A stretch of 42,335 bases of DNA, from contig JAKQHE010000116.1 of the NCBI GenBank assembly GCA_029573155.1, forward strand, positions 1 through 42,335, written 5' to 3'. Each line of letters opens with the position of its first letter. Position 1 is the first letter of the stretch. The notes below the pieces were generated by a model. It made no database searches, was not told where the DNA came from, and was given only the letters and a program-made list of their open reading frames with translations. This document shows, one piece after another, positions 31,475-38,814 of this stretch. The position numbers and the translations under genes are program-made. The DNA is from a bacterium (GTDB taxonomy: Bacteria > UBP6 > UBA1177 > JAKLFG01).

Positions 31475-33931
31475 TTACCGAACGCACCGTACCGCGCCCG
31501 AAAGGGTCTTCACCTGCGAACCGGTCGAGCCACCGCTCGTGAGATAGTAGGCGGCGGTCGGCGCATCGGGACGCGAGGTCGAGGACCAGAAAGCGTAGGA
31601 AGAGAATCCGGGGAAATCGGCCGGCGGCGTCGCCCAGGTACGGTCGTAGGTGGTCCCCAGTTCGTTGATGCTGGGAAGACGCCAGTCGGTGTAGCCGGCG
31701 AACTCGCCCGTCTCGCAATACGCAAGCGCCTCGGTCCAATCGGACACCGGCACCACATCGCTGTACCAGTAGTCGCCGGTCCACATGAGACCGGTCTGGT
31801 CGTCGAGATACACCTCGTCGCCGCCGCGCCACTCATGCGTGAAGGTCTTGGTATCCGTCGGGAAGAAGGTCCCCCGCACGCAGATCGCCTTGTACTGCGA
31901 GGTCTTGGGGGCCGGCTGACTGGTACCTATCGCGAAGTAGGTCGCCCACGCGCTCATCGTCGGGTTGGCCACATTCTCGGTCGAACTCCAGAAATACTCG
32001 GCGTCGAACATCGTGAAAACGCCTTCCGGCACCATCGGAACGATGCCGCTGTACTCGATGATGCTCTCGAGTTCCTTGTCGGTCGGCAGGCGCCAGTCGC
32101 TGTAACCGCCCGACATCGAGTTCTCGCAATAGGTCACCGCCTGAGCCCAAGTGCAGTACATCTCGCTGTTGCAGTCGCTGTACAACTGCGGGACCATCTG
32201 GTGCCACTGCAGGCCGGTGTAGTCATCCCCCACCACATCGGTGACCACCATGGAGATGTACTTTCCCGAACCGCCGTACTGTGCATCCTGCCCAAAGAAA
32301 TCGGCTCCCGGAGCGGGGCACCCGGCCCCCATCTCCGCGCTGTTGTCGTAGCACTGTCCCTGCGCCGTGTCGGGCACATAATTGCCTTTGAAATAGCACA
32401 GGTTGAAATCGGCGCCCGAGAGATAGTCGGGGTAGCCCTCACAGTCGGCGCTCATCTTGCAGTAATTCTCATCGTATCCGTCGCAGGTAGCGATGCAGGG
32501 CGCCATACCGAACATGTAGATGCCGTTGATCTCGGGGCAGGCCTTCATCCCGCCGTCACAGGTCTCGGGGGTAGGAGTGGTATCGAGGATGCCGTTGCCG
32601 CAGGTGGGGATGACGACCTCATCGTCGTCGGGCGCTATCAGATCATCCTCTCCCACTATCATATCGTCGTCGGGAAGCGGCGTGTCATCATAGACCGGAC
32701 GGACGCCGCCGGTGAGGGCACGCGGCGCCAGCGGCGCATCGCCGGTGATGTCGACATCGAGCAGGCCGCTGTCGGTATGGAGCGTGAAGACCGCCACCAT
32801 GTTGCCGAACTGCTGCTGTTCCGACTGATCCCAGTAGGAATACCCGCCGGTGTAGGTGTGCTCCGTGAAGGAGCCGCCGGGTTGAGACATGTAGAACTCG
32901 CTGTAGTCATTGAAACTCATGTCGAGCATATATTCCTGCTCTTCCTCATTCCACATGATACTGATGTGACTCAGGCCACCGTCAAAATCCCACTCGCCCA
33001 GCAGATCCTGCGGGTCGAGTACCACAAGTTCGTCGGGCAGAAGAGCGTCCTCATCGGTCGGGTCGACCTCCTTCGTCTCGTTGTCGGTCGGGCCGGCATC
33101 GTCGGACACCGGATCCTCTTCGGTGTGTATCGCATCGTCGTCGTTATCATCGTACAGGCCGCAAGCCGCGACCTCGGTGGCGCACTTCTCATCCGAACAG
33201 GTCTTGCACTCCTCCTGCGTATCGGCCGACATACAGAATTCGCCACACTGCTCCTCGCCGCAGGAACGGAGCGCATCGAACTGCGCCTGCGCCTCGGCGG
33301 TGCCTTGTTCGCGACAGGCCGAAGCACACTCAAGATCCATACCGCACGGGAACGCGCAGTTTATCAGTTCCACGCAACTCTTGTCGCCCGTCACACCAAC
33401 GACATAGACCGCGAAGTTCGAGAAGTGACCGACCTGCGACATGATGGGATCGCCCGCCATGATCGGGTCGCCCGCCATGATCGGATCGCCCGCCATGATC
33501 GGATCGCCCGCCGCCGCCGCGCCGACCGCGCCGGTGCCGTTGCTGTACCCGGCTGAATGCCACCCGCCGTCCCGCTCCACCGCGACGACCGCCACCGGCC
33601 CCGCCTCCTTGGCGGCGTCGATCTTGATGGTCATCGTGACCTCTTTCTTGAACACCAGCCCCTCGGGGCCGAACTTCCAGACCGCACTGGAGAGTTTGCC
33701 GCTCTCGGGGCGCCCATCCTTCGAGAGTTTTTCTATCGTTATCTCGGTGTCCTTGTCGAGCGCGTCGGCCGGTATGTCGACCGATGCCTCCCCGTCCTTA
33801 CTCTCGACGGTGCCGCCCTCCGAGGCCTTTATCGTCTTTTTCACCACATCGTCGGTCTTCTTCGCGCCGTCGCATCCGACCGCGAACGGCAGAGCGGCGC
33901 ACAGCATAAGTACCCAGAACATCTGTTTCAT
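31475..33931 (-). CDS. Large lipoprotein with four GDPIM repeats and two DUF1566 (Lcl-type) domains
   Basis: ATG 33931 follows AGGAGG; 818 residues with lipobox FAVGC. Order: a ZU5-like beta domain (GGTVESKDGEASVDIPADALDKDTEITI, VWKFGPEGLVFKKEVTMTI). Then come four tandem AGDPIM units before SQVGHFSNFAVYVVG, and a Cys-rich stretch of about 15 Cys. An acidic linker (DDNDDDAIHTEEDPVSDD) and a beta domain follow. At the C-terminus are two copies of the DUF1566/Lcl C-terminal fold, each with the hallmark GYSDWRLPTDKELE or GYTDWRLPSINELG and a WSST turn. In Legionella the Lcl domain binds glycans. A surface adhesin-like role is plausible but unproven. Confidence 0.85.
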   Translation of the reverse strand: MKQMFWVLMLCAALPFAVGCDGAKKTDDVVKKTIKASEGGTVESKDGEASVDIPADALDKDTEITIEKLSKDGRPESGKLSSAVWKFGPEGLVFKKEVTMTIKIDAAKEAGPVAVVAVERDGGWHSAGYSNGTGAVGAAAAGDPIMAGDPIMAGDPIMAGDPIMSQVGHFSNFAVYVVGVTGDKSCVELINCAFPCGMDLECASACREQGTAEAQAQFDALRSCGEEQCGEFCMSADTQEECKTCSDEKCATEVAACGLYDDNDDDAIHTEEDPVSDDAGPTDNETKEVDPTDEDALLPDELVVLDPQDLLGEWDFDGGLSHISIMWNEEEQEYMLDMSFNDYSEFYMSQPGGSFTEHTYTGGYSYWDQSEQQQFGNMVAVFTLHTDSGLLDVDITGDAPLAPRALTGGVRPVYDDTPLPDDDMIVGEDDLIAPDDDEVVIPTCGNGILDTTPTPETCDGGMKACPEINGIYMFGMAPCIATCDGYDENYCKMSADCEGYPDYLSGADFNLCYFKGNYVPDTAQGQCYDNSAEMGAGCPAPGADFFGQDAQYGGSGKYISMVVTDVVGDDYTGLQWHQMVPQLYSDCNSEMYCTWAQAVTYCENSMSGGYSDWRLPTDKELESIIEYSGIVPMVPEGVFTMFDAEYFWSSTENVANPTMSAWATYFAIGTSQPAPKTSQYKAICVRGTFFPTDTKTFTHEWRGGDEVYLDDQTGLMWTGDYWYSDVVPVSDWTEALAYCETGEFAGYTDWRLPSINELGTTYDRTWATPPADFPGFSSYAFWSSTSRPDAPTAAYYLTSGGSTGSQVKTLSGAVRCVR
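33441..33512. repeat. Four tandem 18-bp repeats inside the DUF1566 lipoprotein gene
   Basis: Units of ATGATCGGATCGCCCGCC start at 33441, 33459, 33477 and 33495, with one or two substitutions in the first two. They are in frame (multiple of 3) and encode GDPIMA repeats, so changes in copy number would alter length without a frameshift. Confidence 0.9.
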
Positions 33932-33978
33932 CGACTCCTCCTTTTCTTGTTTCCACAGAACAAAGGCCGAACGCCGCG

Positions 33979-34007
33979 ATGATACCAAGCGGTGGCGCGA
34001 AAAGCAA
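33979..34007 (-). promoter_or_regulatory. Sigma70-type promoter of the DUF1566 lipoprotein
   Basis: On the minus strand, TTGCTT (34007-34002), a 17-nt spacer and TATCAT (33984-33979), about 50 nt before the start. Confidence 0.65.
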
Positions 34008-34068
34008 CGAAAAGATGCGGAACATCGCCCTTTATTCAGCCAAAAACGGGCGGGCGGCGATATCGTGC

Positions 34069-34096
34069 TTGATTTTAAGGCCAAACCCCGTATGAT
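34069..34096 (+). promoter_or_regulatory. Sigma70-type promoter of the zinc-protein / rSAM lipoprotein cluster
   Basis: TTGATT (34069-34074), a 16-nt spacer and TATGAT (34091-34096), 36 nt upstream of the ATG at 34132. Downstream genes on this strand follow with gaps of 36 nt, 93 nt and a 4-nt overlap, so one transcript could reach the radical SAM gene. Confidence 0.65.
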
Positions 34097-34131
34097 GCTT
34101 CGGGTATGTTGTCTGAAAGAGGGAGACGCGT

Positions 34132-34425
34132 ATGTACAAGTGCTTCAACTGCAACAAGGCGCTCGATGAACTCGACGATATCCGCGGCAAGGTCGGTCGG
34201 CAGGACACCTGCCCCCACTGTTACGCCGACCTCCACTGCTGTATGAACTGCCGGTTCCACGAACCGGGCTACCCGAACGAGTGCCGCGAGACCTCGACCG
34301 CCTTCATCCGCGAACGGGACAAGCAGAATTTCTGCGCCGCGTTCGAATTCAAGCACGCCGAGGAGGGTGATGACAACGAGGAACTCGACGCAAAGGCGAA
34401 ACTCAACAGCCTGTTCAAATTGTAG
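34132..34425 (+). CDS. Small Cys-rich zinc-ribbon-like protein
   Basis: 97 residues with no signal peptide. Four Cys pairs are arranged as CFNC...CPHC...CCMNCRFHEPGYPNEC...NFCAAFEF. RGKVGRQDTCPHC and the terminal RDKQNFC match a conserved uncharacterised family that I recall from deltaproteobacteria and relatives. It probably binds one or two zinc ions in the cytoplasm. GGGAG precedes the ATG. The C-terminus is acidic (EEGDDNEELD). It is 36 nt upstream of the first cluster lipoprotein. A link to the radical SAM system is possible but rests on proximity only. Confidence 0.8.
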   Translation: MYKCFNCNKALDELDDIRGKVGRQDTCPHCYADLHCCMNCRFHEPGYPNECRETSTAFIRERDKQNFCAAFEFKHAEEGDDNEELDAKAKLNSLFKL

Positions 34426-34448
34426 CGTTTCGACCGCGATAACGGGGG

Positions 34449-34527
34449 AAGGGAGCCGGTCATGACAAAGCGTTTTTACAAACTCATGTGCTTCGCGACG
34501 GCGGCAATGATGTCCATCATCGGGTGC
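34449..34527. repeat. 79-bp leader duplicate (RBS plus signal-peptide codons), other copy 35268-35346
   Basis: 34449-34527 and 35268-35346 carry the same AAGGGAGCCGGTC ribosome-binding region and nearly identical codons for MTKRFYKLMCFATAA.MSIIGC. They differ at a handful of bases, while the coding parts after the lipobox Cys are unrelated. This is a duplicated leader driving different mature proteins. Confidence 0.8.
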
Positions 34528-35187
34528 AATAAGACCACTTCCGGCGACAATGACCAGTATCAGGAAAATGAATTTAAGGACACCCTCTACGGCTGCGAAT
34601 CAATCTACTACGACGAGGCGGATGTCGACCAGCCAAATATCCCCGACATCGATGAAGACCACTATTACTCCGACACGGTGTACGGTGACCCCGGCGTCGA
34701 CTTTGACGACTCGGTCGACAACGATGCGAATGTCGACGAAGATGTCGATGATCATTCTGTTATCACTCCTGATGTAGACGAACCCGATGTGCAAGGCGAC
34801 GAGTACGCATGCCCCTATGCGACCTTCCATGTTGACGGCAAGGCCGCCAATACCAATGGCGATCCCATTCGCGGTGTCAAAGTGACAGCGCAATATCATT
34901 TCTCTTCGTACCCAAAGACAACGGCCACTAAAAGTGATGGCTCCTTTTTGATCGAATCCGAAGAGTGGACGTCTTTCAGCGATACGGAATATGTCCTCCT
35001 TAATTTCGAGGACATTGATGGGGAACTTAATGGCGGGCTGTATGTCACCCAAGAACTGAACATTCAACTGGATCATCTAGCGGGTTCCGGAGGATGGGAT
35101 TGGGGCACCTACGAAAAAAAGAACCTCTTTGTCACGCTCTACAGAGTCGGCGAGACCGATGACGATACACTTCTTTCCGACGACTGA
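34462..35187 (+). CDS. Candidate radical-SAM-substrate lipoprotein with regulatory-like beta domain
   Basis: 241 residues. Signal peptide MTKRFYKLMCFATAAMMSIIGC (lipobox IIGC, Cys22) is followed by an acidic region (about 25-112) containing TLYGC and TVYG. At EYACPYATFHVDGK starts a carboxypeptidase-regulatory-like beta-sandwich (GDPIRGVKVTAQYHF, TKSDGSFLIESEE). The C-terminus is ETDDDTLLSDD. As I remember it, the layout of a short lipoprotein with a YG/YA-C-P-Y-A-T-F entry and a PI.G..V strand matches the Bacteroidetes lipoproteins (TIGR04134) that accompany TIGR04133 radical SAM proteins, and such a radical SAM gene is two genes downstream. Its duplicated leader is shared with the next gene. 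Confidence in the CDS is high; in its being a substrate, moderate. Confidence 0.8.
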   Translation: MTKRFYKLMCFATAAMMSIIGCNKTTSGDNDQYQENEFKDTLYGCESIYYDEADVDQPNIPDIDEDHYYSDTVYGDPGVDFDDSVDNDANVDEDVDDHSVITPDVDEPDVQGDEYACPYATFHVDGKAANTNGDPIRGVKVTAQYHFSSYPKTTATKSDGSFLIESEEWTSFSDTEYVLLNFEDIDGELNGGLYVTQELNIQLDHLAGSGGWDWGTYEKKNLFVTLYRVGETDDDTLLSDD

Positions 35188-35280
35188 AACATACCAGAAA
35201 AACTGGAAAAATCGACGCGATAGGATAAGGTTGTCCTGTTCTTGCCACTAAAAGGGCGCTCATCGGAAAGGGAGCCGGTC

Positions 35281-35646
35281 ATGACTAAGCGTTTTTACAA
35301 ACTCATGTGCTTCGCGACGGCGGCGGCGATGTCCATCATCGGTTGCGGTCCCGAGGACGATCCGACGGTCGAATACGGTGCGCCGACTGATCTGGATCAG
35401 TACCAGACCGACAACGACGAATACACCGACGCGACCAAATACGGCGTCCTTGATGCCGATTATGCCCCGACCGACGATATGCTCCCCGATGCCGACGAAC
35501 CGCTGGTCATCCCCGACGAACCGGCGATGGAATACGGCCCGGTGCAAACCGACTATGACGATCTCAAAAGCGATGCTATCATCGAACAGCCCGACGAGAT
35601 GACCACCGACTACGGCCCGATATCGCGGCCCTTCGTCAAGAAATGA
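35281..35646 (+). CDS. 121-aa lipoprotein with four Tyr-Gly motifs, coupled to the radical SAM gene
   Basis: ATG 35281; the track's 35242 start precedes the shared ribosome binding site. After lipobox IIGC (Cys22) there is no folded domain: the mature part is 99 acidic residues. YG occurs at residues 32-33 (EYGAPTDL), 54-55 (KYGVLDADY), 85-86 (EYGPVQTDY) and 111-112 (DYGPISRP). Two of these fit YGx[IVL]x[TA]DY, which also occurs in two lipoproteins on the other strand. The stop overlaps the radical SAM start by 4 nt (ATGA). That coupling and the repeated motif make this the best candidate for a radical-SAM-modified polypeptide. No known family otherwise. Confidence 0.82.
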   Translation: MTKRFYKLMCFATAAAMSIIGCGPEDDPTVEYGAPTDLDQYQTDNDEYTDATKYGVLDADYAPTDDMLPDADEPLVIPDEPAMEYGPVQTDYDDLKSDAIIEQPDEMTTDYGPISRPFVKK

Positions 35647-36740
35647 GTATCAAACGCGTCGCCAAACGGGCGCTCCTGCCGCTCAAACAGCATTACGAGC
35701 GCCGTCTCCACGAACTGCGCTACATCTTCTTCGAACTGACCCACCGCTGTAACCTCGCCTGCATCCACTGCGGCAGTGACTGCCAGAAGAACGACACCAT
35801 CCCCGACCTGCCGACGGAGAAGATACTCGAGACGCTCGACGGCATCAAGACCAAGTACGATAGCCACAAGGTGATGATCGTCCTGTCGGGCGGCGAGCCG
35901 ACGATCTACCCCGGCGTCTGGGATCTCGGCAAGGAGATCATCAAGCGCGAATTCCCGTGGGGGATGGTGACGAACGGCTTTGCGTGGGACGCCGACATGA
36001 TAAAAAAGGCGAAAGAGGCGCGGATGCATTCGGTCACCGTGTCGCTCGACGGCCTTGAAGAGACCCACAACTGGCTGCGCGGCGACAAAAAATCGTTCCG
36101 CAAGGCGCTCCACGCGATAGAACTGCTCCTCAACGACCCCTTCTACCGCGTGATGGATGTCATCACCTGCGTCAACAAACGGAATATCGGCGAACTCGAC
36201 AAGATATACGACCTTGTGAAGTCGATGGGACTCAAGCGGTGGCGTTTCTTCACCATCTCCCCCATCGGCCGCGCGGTGCAGACTCCCGATCTCTTCCTCG
36301 ACAAGGAGCAGTTCCATTACCTCATGCAGAAGATACTCGCCTACCGCCGCCGGCCCGGGATGAAGGTCACCTACTCCGAATCGGGCTATCTGGGCTGTTA
36401 CGAACACCGCGTCCGCGGCCACGACTGGTTCTGCCGCGCCGGGGTGAATGTCGCCGGCATCATGGTCAACGGCGACATACTCGCCTGCCCCAATATCGAC
36501 CGCCGTTTCAAACAGGGGAATGTCTTCGAACAGCCGTTCATCGATGTCTGGGAGCACGGCTACAAAGAGTTCCGCGACCGGAAATGGATGCGGACCGGCG
36601 ACTGCGTGAAGTGCTCCGAATGGCGTTTGTGTCAGGGAAATCCTATGCACCTGTGGGATCTGGACGCCAACCAGACGAAGCTCTGCCATCTGAAGCAGTT
36701 CGAACTCGACAAGCCGCTCCGCGGACCCGACCTCGACTAG
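35643..36740 (+). CDS. Radical SAM/SPASM protein, lipoprotein-system maturase (TIGR04133-like)
   Basis: 365 residues. The SAM [4Fe-4S] motif is CNLACIHC (Cys36, 40, 43), followed by GSDC. GGEPTIYP and SVTVSLDGLEETHNWLRG continue the radical SAM barrel. A SPASM domain with Cys for auxiliary clusters follows: GYLGCYEH, FCRAGVNVAGIMVNGDILACPNIDRRFKQGN, CVKCSEWRLCQGNPMHLWD, and a late CHL. The stretches HCGSDC, SLDGLEE.HNWLRG and FCRAG...ACPN...GN correspond closely to the Bacteroidetes radical SAM family TIGR04133, which sits beside a small lipoprotein (from memory, not searched). SPASM enzymes typically modify ribosomal peptides or proteins. The start overlaps the 121-aa lipoprotein. The TAG stop shares the palindrome CTAG with the convergent toxin stop. 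Confidence 0.92.
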   Translation: MSIKRVAKRALLPLKQHYERRLHELRYIFFELTHRCNLACIHCGSDCQKNDTIPDLPTEKILETLDGIKTKYDSHKVMIVLSGGEPTIYPGVWDLGKEIIKREFPWGMVTNGFAWDADMIKKAKEARMHSVTVSLDGLEETHNWLRGDKKSFRKALHAIELLLNDPFYRVMDVITCVNKRNIGELDKIYDLVKSMGLKRWRFFTISPIGRAVQTPDLFLDKEQFHYLMQKILAYRRRPGMKVTYSESGYLGCYEHRVRGHDWFCRAGVNVAGIMVNGDILACPNIDRRFKQGNVFEQPFIDVWEHGYKEFRDRKWMRTGDCVKCSEWRLCQGNPMHLWDLDANQTKLCHLKQFELDKPLRGPDLD

Positions 36741-37003
36741 CGTTCCAGATAGACCTCTTTGCGATGGCCGATGCGCACGACGAGTATCACGATGCGTTCA
36801 TCGTCTTTGGTGAAAACGACCCGATAGTCGGCCACCCGCAGACGGAAAAGCCCACTGCCGGTCAACCGTTTGATGTTCGGCGCCAGCGTCGCCGGATCGG
36901 CGCACAGGAGCTCCAGTTTCTCTTTAATGATGACCTGCACGGTGCGATCGAGTTTCGCCAGTTCTTTCGCCGCCGACCGTTTGAATGCGAGCCGGTAGGT
37001 CAC
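36737..37003 (-). CDS. ParE/RelE-superfamily toxin
   Basis: 88 residues: MTYRLAFKRSAAKELAKLDRTVQVIIKEKLELL, then NIKRLTGSGLFRLRVADYRVVFTKDDERIVILVVRIGHRKEVY. This is the RelE/ParE fold, with the RLRVADYRVVF strand and the basic GHRKEVY end that in RelE-type toxins carries catalytic residues. By this end it is closer to mRNA-cleaving RelE than to gyrase-poisoning ParE, but that cannot be settled here. The start overlaps the antitoxin stop by 4 nt. Confidence 0.9.
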   Translation of the reverse strand: MTYRLAFKRSAAKELAKLDRTVQVIIKEKLELLCADPATLAPNIKRLTGSGLFRLRVADYRVVFTKDDERIVILVVRIGHRKEVYLER

Positions 37004-37218
37004 AGACCCAATTCCTCCCAGACCTTTTCGGCGGGAACCACTTCATCCTTCTTGTCGGCGAGTCGTTTCTCGGCAAGACGCACATCGAGAAAGTCGAAGA
37101 AGTAAAGAAGCGATTTTTCGACCAGCCCGCTCCGCGTCGTCTCAAGTTCTTTTGCCACCGATTCCAGTTCGCGCAGTATCTCGGCATCCACCGTGAATGT
37201 CGCCCGTTCGCGTCCCAT
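37000..37218 (-). CDS. Ribbon-helix-helix antitoxin
   Basis: ATG 37218 has GGAGG 5 nt upstream. The track start at 37257 would lie inside the operator. 72 residues: ERATFTVDAEILRELESVAKELETTRSGLVEKSLLYFFDFLD is a MetJ/Arc-type RHH DNA-binding domain, and the acidic C-terminus (DKKDEVVPAEKVWEELGL) would wrap the toxin. It probably represses the palindrome overlapping its own -10 box. Confidence 0.9.
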   Translation of the reverse strand: MGRERATFTVDAEILRELESVAKELETTRSGLVEKSLLYFFDFLDVRLAEKRLADKKDEVVPAEKVWEELGL

Positions 37219-37245
37219 GAGAACCTCCGTCACACAAAAGTGACC

Positions 37246-37265
37246 ATAATCATACAAATGATTAT
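37246..37265. promoter_or_regulatory. Antitoxin operator (perfect inverted repeat)
   Basis: ATAATCAT-ACAA-ATGATTAT is an 8+8 perfect palindrome overlapping the -10 box of the toxin-antitoxin promoter, as expected of an RHH autorepressor site. Confidence 0.75.
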
Positions 37266-37288
37266 ATGAACGAATGCGCGCATGTCAA
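37261..37288 (-). promoter_or_regulatory. Consensus sigma70 promoter of the toxin-antitoxin operon
   Basis: On the minus strand, perfect TTGACA (37288-37283), a 16-nt spacer and perfect TATAAT (37266-37261). It is one of only two full-consensus hexamer pairs noted in this window, which fits strong but autorepressed expression. Confidence 0.82.
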
Positions 37289-37294
37289 GGGAAA

Positions 37295-37489
37295 TTATTC
37301 GTCGTTGACGAGCGTATCGTCATCGTTGGCAACATCGTCATCGATTGCGACATCCTCATCGACGACATCCTCGTCGGGCGAAGTATAATCAGTGTCTATA
37401 ACGCCATAATCAGTCGATCCTCTGTTGCAACTCGACGCGAGGAAGAACCCCAGCGCCACGACCATGAGCCGGTAAAAGTGCCTGAGCAT
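37295..37489 (-). CDS. 64-aa minimal lipoprotein of the radical SAM-associated family
   Basis: ATG 37489 follows GGAGAGAGGG; the track start at 37552 is in the upstream gene. The whole protein is a signal peptide with lipobox (LRHFYRLMVVALGFFLASSC, Cys21), then TDYGVIDTDY, an Asp/Glu/Val run, and the tail NDDDTLVNDE. There is no room for a folded domain. It therefore shows the elements shared with the bigger relatives in isolation: the FYRLM signal, YGx[IV]x[TA]DY, and the acidic tail. YG lies at residues 28-29, exactly as in the 187-aa relative. Last gene of a four-gene minus-strand operon. Confidence 0.78.
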   Translation of the reverse strand: MLRHFYRLMVVALGFFLASSCNRGSTDYGVIDTDYTSPDEDVVDEDVAIDDDVANDDDTLVNDE

Positions 37490-37517
37490 CCCTCTCTCCC
37501 CCACCGATAGACTCAAT

Positions 37518-38234
37518 CTACAATTCCTGTGTATACTGTTGCCCGCAAGCACGACATGAATAAATTATCTTATTTTCCTGCGCATCGACCTCAAAATCCT
37601 TCTGACATCGGGGGCACTGAAGATTCTTAGGCATGGCGGCATTTTTCACATCTTCAAGATAATTCTTCATTTGAGCGAATTTCGGCGTCCATCCCGAAAT
37701 GACCAACCGATTCATCGACTGGTGTTCCGGGTCTATGTAAGATATTGTGATTTCTTTTCCCCGGCGTCCCCCTCTCTCTATGTCTTCACTCGGATCATGG
37801 TAATGAAAATCCACCACCAGCCGCCACGGAAGAAACAAAGTGCGGTCATACCATAAACCGGAACGGTCAAAAACCAACTCATGAAAAGGCATGAACATTT
37901 GTCGAAGGGTGGTCTTTCTGCGGGTGAGCTGCACCACCATAAAGATGCCGACAAAAGCGAACGCGGCCAAGCCACTAATTGCCTTCACCCGTTCTTTCCG
38001 CTGTTTTTCGGCATCTTCTTCTAGGGGACTTTTCAATCCCCACGACCGGTATGCTTCCAACTGTTTCTCATTGTACTTGTTCTCTATCGCGGCCGGTTCC
38101 TTGAAGAGCCCATAGGCAAGATAGAGAGAACAAACCAGCGACAGAATAAGGCCCCAGAGCGCCGGGTTGAAAAGGAGATATCGATAACGCTCGTTTTCTT
38201 CCGGCGCCATTCCCGGATCAGCAGTCGGTCCCAT
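37518..38234 (-). CDS. Membrane protein with C-terminal zinc ribbon, inside the lipoprotein operon
   Basis: 238 residues without a cleavable signal. Two hydrophobic helices (about 22-44 PALWGLILSLVCSLYLAYGL and about 88-104 GLAAFAFVGIFMVVQL) flank a charged loop. A PH-like beta region follows (HELVFDRSGLWYDRTLFLPWRLVVDFHYHD). The end is a rubredoxin-like zinc ribbon, CPRCQKDFEV...YSCRACGQQY. I recognise no family. It lies 16 nt after the 187-aa lipoprotein and 28 nt before the 64-aa one, so it is in the same transcript. A membrane partner for handling the lipoproteins is a reasonable guess, no more. Base composition is lower in GC than its neighbours. Confidence 0.75.
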   Translation of the reverse strand: MGPTADPGMAPEENERYRYLLFNPALWGLILSLVCSLYLAYGLFKEPAAIENKYNEKQLEAYRSWGLKSPLEEDAEKQRKERVKAISGLAAFAFVGIFMVVQLTRRKTTLRQMFMPFHELVFDRSGLWYDRTLFLPWRLVVDFHYHDPSEDIERGGRRGKEITISYIDPEHQSMNRLVISGWTPKFAQMKNYLEDVKNAAMPKNLQCPRCQKDFEVDAQENKIIYSCRACGQQYTQEL

Positions 38235-38250
38235 TAGACAGCCTCTTTTT

Positions 38251-38814
38251 TCAATCCTTCAGCAGGGTATCGTCGTCGTTACCGACCTTGTCGAGTTTGA
38301 CCTCGATATCGCTCTTTTTGTAGGCACAGGGATCCCAGCCATAGCCATTATTGTAGTCCCACGGCAACACGACATCCACCTTCTTACTCTCGAAATTGCC
38401 CCCGTTCGCAGAACCGTCGGTGTCGTTGAAGGTTAACGGCACCGTTTCCGGGTCGCCGATATCGCATCCGTAGTTGCTTTTCAGAACAAGACTGAATGCG
38501 CCATTCTGATCAGTTCTCGTGCTCGCGGCTATAGATGTACCAGCATACATGATAGCCTCGATATTGGGAATGGGCACCCCCTGCTCGTTTAAAACGGTCC
38601 CCTGCACATCAAATTCGCATCCGATGCAACCGTAAAGAGTGTTGTCTACATCCTCGTCGGGCGTTATGGCTTCGCTTTCGGCAACATCCTCATCGACCGT
38701 GCCGTCATCATAATCGGTGTAAATATTGCCGTACTTCGGCGTGGCCTCGCCGCAACTCGACGCGACGAAGAACCCAAGCGCCACGACCATGAGCCGATAG
38801 AAGTGTTTGAACAT
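38251..38814 (-). CDS. 187-aa lipoprotein: YG motif, TLYGC and regulatory-like beta domain
   Basis: ATG 38814. Signal FKHFYRLMVVALGFFVASSC (Cys21), then PKYGNIYTDYDDG with YG at 28-29, an acidic linker, NTLYGC (59-63), and a carboxypeptidase-regulatory-like domain. The domain has CEFDVQGTVLNEQGVPIPNIEAIMYAG, RTDQNGAFSL and NYGCDIGDPETVPLTFNDTDG. It ends GNDDDTLLKD. The domain is a clear paralogue of the C-terminal domain of the adjacent 357-aa lipoprotein. TLYGC is shared with the lipoprotein at 34462. It is 17 nt downstream of that 357-aa gene. Confidence 0.82.
   Translation of the reverse strand: MFKHFYRLMVVALGFFVASSCGEATPKYGNIYTDYDDGTVDEDVAESEAITPDEDVDNTLYGCIGCEFDVQGTVLNEQGVPIPNIEAIMYAGTSIAASTRTDQNGAFSLVLKSNYGCDIGDPETVPLTFNDTDGSANGGNFESKKVDVVLPWDYNNGYGWDPCAYKKSDIEVKLDKVGNDDDTLLKD

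Noticed and set aside
33441-33512. CRISPR-like array from the 18-bp repeats
   Set aside because: The units are directly adjacent with no spacers and in frame within a coding region.
37219-37257. Longer antitoxin start containing MYDYGHF
   Set aside because: These codons overlap the operator, downstream of the -10 box, and the GGAGG site fits ATG 37218. The YG here is coincidental and not evidence of a modified peptide.
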